Source: Cyanobacteria bacterium CG_2015-22_32_23 (lineage in GTDB: Bacteria; Cyanobacteriota; Cyanobacteriia; Cyanobacteriales; Cyanobacteriaceae). From it: DNA of 64,000 nucleotides. Position numbers and translations under genes: made by a program. The stretch spans positions 19,390 through 83,389 of the forward strand of contig JAACUG010000074.1 of NCBI GenBank assembly GCA_009993045.1, given 5' to 3'. This document shows positions 24,900-33,726 of the stretch, piece after piece. The first letter of the stretch is position 1. Each line of letters starts with the position of its first letter. Under the pieces are notes generated by a model. That model was not told the origin of the DNA. It saw only the letters and a list, made by a program, of their open reading frames with translations, and made no database searches.

Positions 24900-26231
24900 A
24901 TAAATACTTCTACAGAAACTCTCATATCTAATAACATCATTTCTAACTCCACTCCTCAACCAGCATTAGAAATTATTGGCAGACATTCCCTCAACGGTGA
25001 AGTAAAAATAAGTGGTGCGAAAAACTCCGCTTTAGCTATCATGGCGGGTACATTACTTTGTGGTGATGATTGTCGTTTATCTAATATGCCCTGCCTTGCA
25101 GATATTAATACTATGGGGCAAGTTTTAGCCTCCCTTGGGGTTAAAATCAAAAAAACGGGTTCAACTTGGGAATTTAATCCCCGTGATTTAAAGGCAGTAA
25201 AAGCTCCCTATGATTTAGTATCTCAATTACGAGCTAGTTTCTTTGTCATTGGTCCTATTTTAACCCGATTAGGTGTAGCACAAGTTCCTTTGCCCGGCGG
25301 TTGTGCTATCGGTTCACGTCCTGTAGAGCTTCATGTAAGAGGATTACAGGCTATGGGAGCAAATGTAATTATAGAACATGGTGTAGTTAATGCTTCCGTA
25401 AAAGGTAGTAGTGGGCGTTTGAAAGGAGCAAATATTTTCCTTGATTATCCCAGTGTTGGCGCTACAGAAACCATCATTATGGCGGCTACCCTCGCCGAAG
25501 GTGAAACTGTCATAAAAAATGCCGCTAAAGAGCCAGAAATTGTTGATTTAGCTAACTTCTGTAATAGTATGGGCGCAAAAATTACTGGAGCTGGTACGGA
25601 CACTATTATAATTCAAGGTGTTTCACGATTACACAGTACTGATTATGAAATTATACCTGATCGCATTGAAGCGGGTACTTTCCTTGTCGCTGGAGCTATT
25701 ACTCATTCAGAAATTTTAGTTACCTCGATCAATTATGATCACCTTATTCCCGCTATTGCCAAATTAGAGGAAATTGGTTGTCGAGTATTAAGAGAAGATG
25801 AAACTACCTTACGCACAATTCCGGGTTCATTGAAAGCTAGTGACGTTGAAACTTTACCACATCCAGGTTTTCCCACAGATATGCAAGCACAATTTATGGC
25901 ACTTTTAACCATTAGTGAGGGTAATAGTTTAGTTACCGAAACCGTGTTTGAAAATCGCTTACGTCATGTAGCTGAATTGAAACGACTAGGAGCTAATATT
26001 AAAGTTAAAGGTAATTCTGCCCTTGTTTGCGGTGTGCCGATGTTATCAGGTGCGCCTGTTATGGCAACGGATTTGAGAGCTTCTGCCGCCCTTGTCATCG
26101 CAGGTTTAGCGGCTGATGGTAAAACTATCGTACAAGGTTTACAACATCTTGATCGTGGTTATGAAAATTTAGAGCAAAAATTACAAGGTTTAGGCGCAAA
26201 AATTCAACGACTTCAAGATTATCAACCCTAA
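24897..26231 (+). CDS. murA: UDP-N-acetylglucosamine 1-carboxyvinyltransferase, apparent ATT start
   Basis: MurA transfers enolpyruvate to UDP-GlcNAc, the first committed peptidoglycan step. The conserved N-terminus [19 protein letters not shown] is encoded from about 24966, ahead of the first ATG (25041). A start at 25041 would lose the invariant Lys-Asn of GAKN. Between the in-frame stop TGA at 24855 and that region there is no ATG, GTG or TTG. A perfect AGGAGG (24886-24891) is followed 5 nt later by ATT (24897) and 8 nt later by ATA (24900), in frame. I therefore place the start at ATT, giving about 444 residues, with ATA as the alternative. The rest matches MurA, with [14 protein letters not shown] following. 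Confidence 0.9.
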   Translation: MINTSTETLISNNIISNSTPQPALEIIGRHSLNGEVKISGAKNSALAIMAGTLLCGDDCRLSNMPCLADINTMGQVLASLGVKIKKTGSTWEFNPRDLKAVKAPYDLVSQLRASFFVIGPILTRLGVAQVPLPGGCAIGSRPVELHVRGLQAMGANVIIEHGVVNASVKGSSGRLKGANIFLDYPSVGATETIIMAATLAEGETVIKNAAKEPEIVDLANFCNSMGAKITGAGTDTIIIQGVSRLHSTDYEIIPDRIEAGTFLVAGAITHSEILVTSINYDHLIPAIAKLEEIGCRVLREDETTLRTIPGSLKASDVETLPHPGFPTDMQAQFMALLTISEGNSLVTETVFENRLRHVAELKRLGANIKVKGNSALVCGVPMLSGAPVMATDLRASAALVIAGLAADGKTIVQGLQHLDRGYENLEQKLQGLGAKIQRLQDYQP

Positions 26232-26466
26232 TTTTACCTAAATGAACCATAAAATTATTGATTGGTTAAGAGAGGAGATAGAAGACAGGAGAAAGGAGAA
26301 AGGAAATAGTAGTAAGAATTGACTAAAAATCTTAATTTAATTAATTTTTTCAAAATATTTACTAAACTTAATACTAATTCTTTGCTTTAATTCCTCCCTT
26401 TAATTCCTCCAATCACTTATTTTTAAAAGTTTCTTAATTATTCATTATTAATTATTCATTATTAAC

Positions 26467-27480
26467 ATGGCAGTACAATTACAACAGGCGATGGCCGTCG
26501 GAACATATATATTAAAGCAAAAATTACAAGGGAAAAAACGTTTTCCGTTAGTGTTAATGTTAGAACCATTATTTAGGTGTAATTTAGCTTGTCCGGGTTG
26601 TGGTAAAATTCAACATCCCCTCGAAATTCTTAAACAATATTTAAGCCCTGAAGATTGCTTTAAAGCAGTAGAAGAATGCGGTGCTCCCGTTGTTTCCATC
26701 CCCGGAGGTGAACCTTTATTACACCCACAAATGGACGAAATTGTCAAGGGTTTAGTAGCAAGAAATAAATTCATTTATCTATGTACAAACGGTATTTTAT
26801 TAGAAGAAAAATTACACTTATTTGAACCTTCCCCTTACCTAACTTTTAGTGTACATCTTGACGGTTTAAAAGACACCCATGATCATTGTGTTAACCGTGA
26901 AGGAGTTTTTGATACAGCCGTTAAAGCCATTAAAACCGCCAAAGCTCAAGGATTTCGAGTAACTACCAATACCACTGTATTTGAAGGGACAAATCCTCAA
27001 GAAATGCAAGAATTTTTCGATTTTCTGGAAACCCTTAATACCGATGGAATGATGATTTCCCCTGGTTATAGTTATGATTGGGCTCCAGATCAAGAACACT
27101 TCTTAAAACGAGAGCAAACAAAAGAATTATTCAGAGAAATCCTAAATCCTTGGAAAAATAACCAGAAAAACTGGAATTTTAACCATAATCCTCTGTTTTT
27201 AGACTTTTTAATGGGACAAAAAGATTATGAATGTACTCCGTGGGGAAGTCCTAGTTATAGCGTTTTAGGATGGCAAAAACCTTGTTATCTGCTCAATGAA
27301 GGCTATTATCAAAGTTATCAAGAATTATTAGATAACACTGATTGGGATAATTACGGTCAAAAAAGTGGTAATCCTAAATGTGCTGATTGTATGGTACATT
27401 GTGGTTATGAACCTACGGCGGCTATGGATGCTTTAAAAATACAAAATACTGGTAGAGCAATTACTAGCTTATTTCGTTAA
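26467..27480 (+). CDS. hpnH: Adenosyl-hopene transferase
   Basis: HpnH is the radical-SAM enzyme that joins the 5'-deoxyadenosyl group to diploptene, starting the extended side chain of bacteriohopanepolyols. The cluster motif CxxxCxxC is at C38, C42 and C45 ([11 protein letters not shown]). PGGEPLLHP and a C-terminal Cys cluster ([14 protein letters not shown]) match the family at 337 residues. It is probably membrane-associated like its lipid substrate. It is alone here, preceded by a 235-bp AT-rich region with short ATTATTC repeats. Confidence 0.92.
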   Translation: MAVQLQQAMAVGTYILKQKLQGKKRFPLVLMLEPLFRCNLACPGCGKIQHPLEILKQYLSPEDCFKAVEECGAPVVSIPGGEPLLHPQMDEIVKGLVARNKFIYLCTNGILLEEKLHLFEPSPYLTFSVHLDGLKDTHDHCVNREGVFDTAVKAIKTAKAQGFRVTTNTTVFEGTNPQEMQEFFDFLETLNTDGMMISPGYSYDWAPDQEHFLKREQTKELFREILNPWKNNQKNWNFNHNPLFLDFLMGQKDYECTPWGSPSYSVLGWQKPCYLLNEGYYQSYQELLDNTDWDNYGQKSGNPKCADCMVHCGYEPTAAMDALKIQNTGRAITSLFR

Positions 27481-27727
27481 TAAAAAGTCAAATTTTTTAG
27501 ATAGTTTTCTAAACTAGGATTTAAAAATTGATAATAATAAAGGTTAAAAAGATTGAAAATAACTTAGAATTATGATAATTAATTTTTTTGAGCATTATCT
27601 ATTAAATCTAAATCCTTAATTTTTATTAGATTTTTACTTCTCTATTCCTTGACTTTTTTTTGATAGAAATCAGAGATTGTCAATCAGCATATACAATTAT
27701 GGTAAAAGCATAAGTATAGTAATAATT

Positions 27728-28093
27728 ATGAGTACAGTGTTGCTTGTCGAAGATAGTCTATCGACGAGAAAAATGATTAGTGAGTTATTAATAAAACAAG
27801 GATTAAAAGTAGAGGTGGCCGTTGACGGAGTTGAAGCATTAGAAATATTACCAACCATTAGTCCAGATCTTGTGGTATTAGATATAGTTATGCCTAAAAT
27901 GAACGGTTATGAAGTTTGTCGTAATATTAAATCCAATCCAAAAACAAAAAATGTACCAGTGTTAATTTGTTCTTCAAAAGGAGAAGATTTTGATCGCTAT
28001 TGGGGTATGAAACAAGGAGCTGATGCTTATATTGCAAAACCTTTTCAACCAAAAGAACTAATTGCTACCATTAAACAATTGTTGAAAAGATAA
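27728..28093 (+). CDS. pilH: PilH/CheY-type response regulator
   Basis: A single receiver domain of 121 residues: acidic pocket VEDS, phospho-Asp in LVVLDIVMPKMNG, Thr/Ser CSS and Lys KPF. I chose ATG 27728 because the upstream in-frame TTG (27677) adds a non-conserved hydrophobic stretch. It heads the order pilH-pilI-pilJ-mlaE, as in Synechocystis slr1042-slr1045. The PatA-like pilG that precedes it there is absent. It probably takes phosphate from a CheA-type kinase encoded elsewhere and tunes type IV pilus motility. Confidence 0.85.
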   Translation: MSTVLLVEDSLSTRKMISELLIKQGLKVEVAVDGVEALEILPTISPDLVVLDIVMPKMNGYEVCRNIKSNPKTKNVPVLICSSKGEDFDRYWGMKQGADAYIAKPFQPKELIATIKQLLKR

Positions 28094-28325
28094 AGTTAAA
28101 ATAAATAGGTAAGTAAATTTATGGAATGATCAGATTAAGTGATAATGAAAGAGTATTTTTGGATCAAGATCAGAAATTTATATTTTTGTTGGGGAAAATT
28201 CCTTTATTATTTATCTTAGTGACATTTTAAATAGTGTCAAAAAATATTGAAAATTTAGTCATGATCTTTCTTTCTTTAATAATTAATTATGCTCACCAAA
28301 AATCAATCATACAGTAAAAGAGAAA

Positions 28326-28859
28326 ATGGCTGAGAATCAAAACTATTCAGAATCAATGAATAATGCTCAAATTCCTCTAGCCTTAGAAGCTCAAGGAGTA
28401 GAAGCCCCTGAAGGTGAGCTACATCTACTTTTTGTTTTGCCTTCAGGAGATGAGTTTGCTCTACCTGCGGCGGGGATCAGAGAGGTAATGCAACAAGAAC
28501 CTGAAAGAATTACGCCTATTCCCAATGCTTCTCCTTTACTATTAGGCACAATTAATCTTCGAGGAGAAATTATTTGGGTAGCTGACTTAGGGCAGTTTTT
28601 GGGTTATCCTAATATGTTAAATACGGACAAAACAGAAATACCTGTTATTGCCATAGAAGAACAAGAAACCATTTTAGCATTAGCGGTAGAAAGTTTAGGG
28701 GCTATGCAGTGGTTAGACGTGGATACCTTACAAATACCTCAAAATGTACCTGATCATATTGCACCTTATGTTCAAGGAGAATGGGTAAATGAAAAAAATC
28801 ACTATGTGAGACTTTTAGATCAAATTGCTATTCTTCGCTCTGCTCGTTGGGTAGCATAA
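28326..28859 (+). CDS. pilI: CheW-type adaptor, PilI-like
   Basis: A 177-residue CheW-domain protein. After a 30-residue leader, the HLLFVLPSGDEFALPAAGIREVM...ITPIPNASPLLLGTINLRGEIIWVADL sequence is the canonical CheW fold. It couples the chemoreceptor to the CheA-like kinase in pilus-based motility. It lies 233 bp after pilH and 60 bp before the receptor gene. Confidence 0.88.
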   Translation: MAENQNYSESMNNAQIPLALEAQGVEAPEGELHLLFVLPSGDEFALPAAGIREVMQQEPERITPIPNASPLLLGTINLRGEIIWVADLGQFLGYPNMLNTDKTEIPVIAIEEQETILALAVESLGAMQWLDVDTLQIPQNVPDHIAPYVQGEWVNEKNHYVRLLDQIAILRSARWVA

Positions 28860-28919
28860 ACTAGATAAATAAATCACCAACATTAAATAAAGAATTTAGC
28901 AATTGACGGAGAAGACAAA

Positions 28920-31634
28920 ATGGCATCAGAAACCGATTATCAACAAAGATTTGGACAAGCTCAAACAGCTTATCTTGAAGGTGATTTAGAAACCGCTAGT
29001 CGTATTACTGAAGCAGTTATAGAAGATTACCCTAACGAACCTAGTCTTTTATTACTCAAAGGTCATATTTGTTTACGTCAAGAAAAATATGATATTGCTA
29101 AAGCTACCTATAAAACAGTCCTTGAATTAACAGATCATCAAGATTTGGTTAGTATAGCTCATCAAGGTTTAACACAAATAGAAGAAGAAGAACAATTAGA
29201 AGATTTTTATCCCTCGGAAGTAGAAGAGCCCATTTTTGAGGATGATATAGAAGAAATCGATGATGATGAACCAAATGATAATTGGACCAGTAGCATTCAA
29301 TTTGATACTATTGATTGGGATGCCGATGATTTAGAAGAAGAAGAAATAGAAGATCCCACTTTACAACAAAATACTCCTTTTAATAAAGATTTTTCCAATA
29401 CCCCACCGAAACAAAAATCTTCTTCCTCAGAAAAAGAACATATATTTGATCAACCTTTATTTGCTGATGATGACGAGGAGGATGATCATACCGCCGCAAG
29501 TATGGGTGATAATTACAAAAAACCTAGTAATCATAATTCTAATGTACCGCCTATGTCTGATGACTTATTGGCTATGAATTTTGATGATTCTGATTTTAAT
29601 TATGATGATTCTGATTTTAATGATGATGGAATGCAAGACAGTGGTACTCCGACTTTTGTAGTGTCATCAGAAGAACCACATTTTAGTGATTTTGAGCAAA
29701 TGTTAACAGGGGGTGCTAATCTTCTTGGTGATTTTGATGAAGATTTTGGAGATTACAGTTCAGAGTTACAACCTTTAACTTCGACAACTCAAGTACCTTC
29801 GTCTTTCAAAACGGAATTGAGTCATGAGGATGATCCTTTGGTATCTGAAGGGGAAGATAATTTCTTTTTTGCCCCTGATGATTTAGACGATATTCCTGAT
29901 ATTGATGCTGACGAGTTACCTGTATCTAGTATCTTTACAAAAGAACAACGACAAGAGAAAATTTTTCCGAATGTCATTGATGTTGATGATAGTGTTTTTG
30001 ATAATGATTTTGATAATGAAATTACTGGTAGTTTTAGTTTTGATACCGATAAATTAAATATTGATATGGAAGAGGATGATATTAGTGTTTCATCTTCTCT
30101 ATCAGATATATCCACAGCTCCTTCTTCCTTAAATGCGCCTCCAGAGGTAGAAATTCCTCAAGGAAGTCTGGCTAAATATTTTGATTTGCCTTTATTTAGA
30201 AAACAATTAATTCATGGTGGAATAACTGGTTTAATTACGTTTTTAGTGGTATTCACTGTGAGTGGTTTTCAAGGTAAAACTACCGCTACAAAATCTGGAG
30301 AAAATAAGCCCAATGGAAAAACGGAAACAGTTGTTAACCCTTCGGGGGGACTTCCTTTTGCTCAAAAATTCTTTTTAAGTTTAATGGCAGGTATAGCAGG
30401 AGGGGGTACAACGGCAGGTATGGGTTATTTAATGACAAATCATATGAAACGTTATATTAATGATTTACAAAATCAATTTGAGTCGGTTTATCAAGGTGAT
30501 TATGGAGTTAGAGCAACGGTTTATTCTCAAGATGAATTTGGTACTTTAGCCGCAGGATTTAACCAAATGGCGAAAATGATCAATACTACTACCACAGAAG
30601 CAAGAAAACGGGCGGAAGAAACCGAAAGAGCGAGGGAAGATTTACAACGTCAAGTTATTCGCCTTCTTGATGACGTGGAAGGAGCAGCAAGGGGAGATTT
30701 AACGGTACAAGCGGAAGTAACGGCGGACGTTTTAGGGGCAGTGGCCGATGCTTTTAACTTAACGATTACCAACTTACGGAAAATTGTTAAACAAGTAAAA
30801 CAGGCGGCTGTTCAGGTAAACAAAGCTAGTACAGATAGTGAACTATTCGCTCGAAATCAGTCTAGTGATGCCTTGAGAATGGCGGAGGAGTTGGCAGTAA
30901 CTCTTAATTCTGTACAAATGATGACGGACTCCATTCAAAGGGTTGCAGAAAACGCTAGGGAAGCGGAAGAAGTTGCTCGTTCTTCTAGTGTTACAGCTCT
31001 TAAAGGTGGAGATGCGGTAGAAAGAACTGTAGCAGGTATTTTACAAATTAGGGAGACGGTATCAGAAACTACTCGTAAAGTAAAACGATTAGCGGAAGCA
31101 TCTCAACAAATTTCTACCATTGTGGCAGTTATCTCTCAAATTTCTTCTCGTACTAACCTTCTGGCGTTAAATGCTTCGATTCAGGCGGCACGGGCAGGAG
31201 AAGCTGGTAGAGGTTTTGCTATCGTTGCGGATGAAGTTCGACAGTTAGCAGATCGTTCGGCTAAATCTTTACAAGAAATTGAGCAAATCGTATTACAAAT
31301 TCAAACGGAAACAGGATCGGTAATGACGGCTATGGAAGAAGGTATCCAGCAAGTACGAGATGTTACGGAAAGATCAGAACAGGCAAAACGAAGCCTCGAA
31401 GATATTATTCAAGTATCGAATCGTATTGATGCTTTAGTACGCTCTATTACCGCCGATACTGATGAACAAAGAGAAAACTCCAGAGGGGTAGCCAAAGTAA
31501 TGCAGGCCGTTGAATTAACCGCTCAAGCTACTTCTCAAGAATCTCAACGGGTTGCAGGTTCGTTACAGAATCTGGTGGGTATTGCAAAAGATCTCATTTC
31601 TTCGGTAGAACGTTTTAAAGTAGAAGGGAAATAA
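28920..31634 (+). CDS. pilJ: Methyl-accepting chemotaxis protein, PilJ-like
   Basis: A 904-residue receptor with an unusual N-terminal half. TPR-like helices (about 5-75) are followed by a very acidic, low-complexity segment (about 85-400, rich in Asp/Glu and in DDSDF repeats). Two membrane helices (about 428-448 and 480-502) lead to HAMP (about 505-560), a second HAMP-like linker and an MCP signalling coiled coil (about 625-900) with the tip SQISSRTNLLALNASIQAARAG region. The long pre-membrane part should be cytoplasmic, so any sensing is likely by protein partners rather than by a large periplasmic domain. GGAG lies 8 nt before the ATG. Confidence 0.9.
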   Translation: MASETDYQQRFGQAQTAYLEGDLETASRITEAVIEDYPNEPSLLLLKGHICLRQEKYDIAKATYKTVLELTDHQDLVSIAHQGLTQIEEEEQLEDFYPSEVEEPIFEDDIEEIDDDEPNDNWTSSIQFDTIDWDADDLEEEEIEDPTLQQNTPFNKDFSNTPPKQKSSSSEKEHIFDQPLFADDDEEDDHTAASMGDNYKKPSNHNSNVPPMSDDLLAMNFDDSDFNYDDSDFNDDGMQDSGTPTFVVSSEEPHFSDFEQMLTGGANLLGDFDEDFGDYSSELQPLTSTTQVPSSFKTELSHEDDPLVSEGEDNFFFAPDDLDDIPDIDADELPVSSIFTKEQRQEKIFPNVIDVDDSVFDNDFDNEITGSFSFDTDKLNIDMEEDDISVSSSLSDISTAPSSLNAPPEVEIPQGSLAKYFDLPLFRKQLIHGGITGLITFLVVFTVSGFQGKTTATKSGENKPNGKTETVVNPSGGLPFAQKFFLSLMAGIAGGGTTAGMGYLMTNHMKRYINDLQNQFESVYQGDYGVRATVYSQDEFGTLAAGFNQMAKMINTTTTEARKRAEETERAREDLQRQVIRLLDDVEGAARGDLTVQAEVTADVLGAVADAFNLTITNLRKIVKQVKQAAVQVNKASTDSELFARNQSSDALRMAEELAVTLNSVQMMTDSIQRVAENAREAEEVARSSSVTALKGGDAVERTVAGILQIRETVSETTRKVKRLAEASQQISTIVAVISQISSRTNLLALNASIQAARAGEAGRGFAIVADEVRQLADRSAKSLQEIEQIVLQIQTETGSVMTAMEEGIQQVRDVTERSEQAKRSLEDIIQVSNRIDALVRSITADTDEQRENSRGVAKVMQAVELTAQATSQESQRVAGSLQNLVGIAKDLISSVERFKVEGK

Positions 31635-31712
31635 TTAATTAACAATTAACAATCTTTGATGAATTATGAATTATGAATTAATTACTCCTATTCTCCTATT
31701 CTCCTATTTAAA

Positions 31713-32477
31713 GTGAATAAAGTATTTGAAAGGTTACTATCAGGGTTATTTTTAACAGGACAAATTTTAGTACATATCTTACAAGCTAAAATCTATCGTC
31801 TCAATAGCTTAGAGCAAATGGCTTTTGTCGGACCAGCATCATTACCCATTGCTTTAATTACTTCAGCATCTGTGGGTATGGTATTTACTATTCAAGTGGC
31901 TAGAGAATTTATCTATTTTGGTGCAACTAGCGCTGTGGGAGGTGTATTAGCGATCGCCTTAACCCGTGAATTAGCCCCAGTTTTAACGGCGGTGGTATTA
32001 GCAGGAAGGGTGGGAAGTGCTTTCGCTGCGGAAATTGGCACGATGAAAGTAACAGAACAAATTGACGCTTTATATATCTTAAAAACTGATCCTATTGACT
32101 ATTTAGTCACTCCCAGAGTCATTGCTTGTGCTTTAATGTTACCTGTTTTAAGCATTCTCTCATTATCCGTAGGTATGGCGGCTGGTTTAATAATTTCTGA
32201 TTCTCTTTATGATATTTCTAGTTCGATTTTTCTCGATTCTGTCAAAAATTTTCTTAAAACTTGGGATATTGTTGTTTGTGTAATTAAGTCCATGGTTTTT
32301 GGTGCTTTAATTGCTATTATCGGCTGTAATTGGGGTTTAACTACCACAGGTGGTGCTAAAGGTGTGGGGCGATCGACTACTGAAGCGGTGGTGATTTCTT
32401 TGATTGCTATTTTTGTGACGAATTTTTTTTTATCGTGGTTAATGTTTCAAGGTACAGGAAGTGCGGTGATTGAATAA
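31713..32477 (+). CDS. MlaE/Ycf63 family lipid ABC transporter permease
   Basis: A 254-residue inner-membrane permease with the MlaE core (VGPASLPIALITSASVGMVFTIQVAREF, and ALTRELAPVLTAVVLAGRVGSAFAAEIGTMKVTEQIDAL). In Synechocystis the homologue slr1045 also follows pilJ. It would act with an MlaF-type ATPase and an MCE-domain protein, both encoded elsewhere, in lipid transport between membranes. It begins with GTG. A CTCCTATT tandem (31684-31707) lies just upstream. The stop overlaps the ATG of a 50-residue frame. Confidence 0.9.
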   Translation: MNKVFERLLSGLFLTGQILVHILQAKIYRLNSLEQMAFVGPASLPIALITSASVGMVFTIQVAREFIYFGATSAVGGVLAIALTRELAPVLTAVVLAGRVGSAFAAEIGTMKVTEQIDALYILKTDPIDYLVTPRVIACALMLPVLSILSLSVGMAAGLIISDSLYDISSSIFLDSVKNFLKTWDIVVCVIKSMVFGALIAIIGCNWGLTTTGGAKGVGRSTTEAVVISLIAIFVTNFFLSWLMFQGTGSAVIE

Positions 32478-32629
32478 TGAATAATGGGGGGTTGTTTCAT
32501 AGTATGTTGATGAAGGTAGGCAATAAGCAAGTTTCTAAAACAATTTTGAGACACGGAGGAACATGGAAAGGAGATGATTTTCAAGAATGTTTACAGACAA
32601 TGTATAATAATCGTCAGTTCAATTATTGA
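32477..32629 (+). CDS. 50-residue ORF, antitoxin-tail-like, possibly a remnant
   Basis: The ATG overlaps the mlaE stop (TAATG). The frame reads 50 residues to TGA at 32627-32629. Its C-terminal half, HGGTWKGDDFQECLQTMYNNR, resembles the tails of small cyanobacterial antitoxin-like proteins (pattern GTW.GDD..ECL..VY..R), while the usual N-terminal DNA-binding part is missing. No toxin gene follows. It may be a truncated antitoxin left behind, or a real short gene co-translated with mlaE. Confidence 0.4.
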   Translation: MNNGGLFHSMLMKVGNKQVSKTILRHGGTWKGDDFQECLQTMYNNRQFNY

Positions 32630-32642
32630 AGTTTAGTAGTTT

Positions 32643-33314
32643 ATGTCTAATGAAAATCACCAAAATCTAAGTTCTGTAGACGTAGTTAAGGAGACTTTGG
32701 AGAAAATAGGAGATGTCTATTTTCCATTATTGATTATTAACTTACCTGATTTAGTTTTTAGTTTGATTGAGGGCTTTTCAGAAGTTTCTTACTTATTAGT
32801 CATTTCAGTTATACTTTCTTTATGGTACACAGCGACTGGATATATTTACTATCATAAAGTATTAAACGAGCAAAATATAACGATTGGAAGAGCATTTAAA
32901 GCTAGTTTATCAAAAATTGGCAATGTATTGATTGCAATAATTATTATTTCGTTAATTGTCTTTATAGGGTTCTTGTTATTTATTATTCCAGGTATATATA
33001 TTGCAAATCGTTTATATTTAACGTTATATGTGATTGTCATAGAAAATTGTTCTGTCATTCAAGGAATTAAACGTTCATGGGAGTTAACCAAAGGACACAG
33101 TCGTTTTATTTTCCTTACATTAGGACAGGTAATAGGTATCCCTATTTTGATTGTTTGGATAGTCTTCCTTATTATTTTTAGAGATGTAGAAACAGTGGAA
33201 AATATTACTAATCTATTGGGTTCAGTTATTAGGTATTTATGGAGTCCTATATTATTTGTTAGTATTACACTTGTTTATAATCGCTTGATTGCTAGTTATA
33301 AGTCAGCTAAATAA
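32643..33314 (+). CDS. Polytopic membrane protein, YciC-like
   Basis: A 223-residue membrane protein with about five or six helices. The segment FLLFIIPGIYIANRLYLTLYVIVIENCSVIQGIKRSWELTKGH matches the conserved core of YciC/DUF975-type and GlpQ membrane-domain proteins (PGIY....R......V.....S...A...S..L.KG). Function unknown. It lies 13 bp after the 50-residue ORF and ends shortly before a degraded transposase. Confidence 0.65.
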   Translation: MSNENHQNLSSVDVVKETLEKIGDVYFPLLIINLPDLVFSLIEGFSEVSYLLVISVILSLWYTATGYIYYHKVLNEQNITIGRAFKASLSKIGNVLIAIIIISLIVFIGFLLFIIPGIYIANRLYLTLYVIVIENCSVIQGIKRSWELTKGHSRFIFLTLGQVIGIPILIVWIVFLIIFRDVETVENITNLLGSVIRYLWSPILFVSITLVYNRLIASYKSAK

Positions 33315-33317
33315 GGA

Positions 33318-33577
33318 AGAAAAGCAAGAAAAGAGGACAAAATAAACCTATACTATGGGGATGAAAGTGGATTTAGTTTACTACTATACTTACCTTAACC
33401 TTATGGGTAGCAGAAAGGGATAAATTGGAAGTAGAAAGTAGTATTACTACAATATTAAATGTATTAGGATTTATGAATAATAATAAATTAGAAAGTTATA
33501 TATTTGAATGCACAATTAACGGTGACATTATTGTAGCATTAGAGTTTCATGAAGAATGCTTAGATTCACCAGAGTGA
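33318..33577 (+). pseudogene. Degraded IS630-type transposase fragment
   Basis: Conceptual translation gives KARKEDKINLYYGDESGFSL followed by LLYLP (33318-33395), typical of the DDE region of IS630-family transposases. A stop and frame change follow at PYG*Q, where PYGWQ is usual. In another frame, KLEVESSITTILNVLGFMN then NNNKLESYIFECTINGDIIVA (33421-33577) matches the next part of the same family. Both ends of the gene are missing. No inverted repeats are visible, so this is an old relic. Confidence 0.75.
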
Positions 33578-33726
33578 AAATTATGGGAAAAATAAAAAAA
33601 GTGGGAAAAGAAAGGCTTAAAAATATTCTTTTTACCCTCATTTCTGGAGATTTTTACTGATGGAAAAAGTCACGATTGATAGATAATTGATAGTTAGTTC
33701 AAAATTTTATTTAAAAATAGTTTATT
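33578..33726. other. Remainder of the gap before the CSP41-like gene
   Basis: AT-rich sequence after the transposase relic; nothing recognised apart from a possible leader for the next gene. Confidence 0.4.

Noticed and set aside
25041..25043. ATG at 25041 as murA start
   Set aside because: It would remove the conserved [10 protein letters not shown] region including the substrate-binding Lys-Asn pair.
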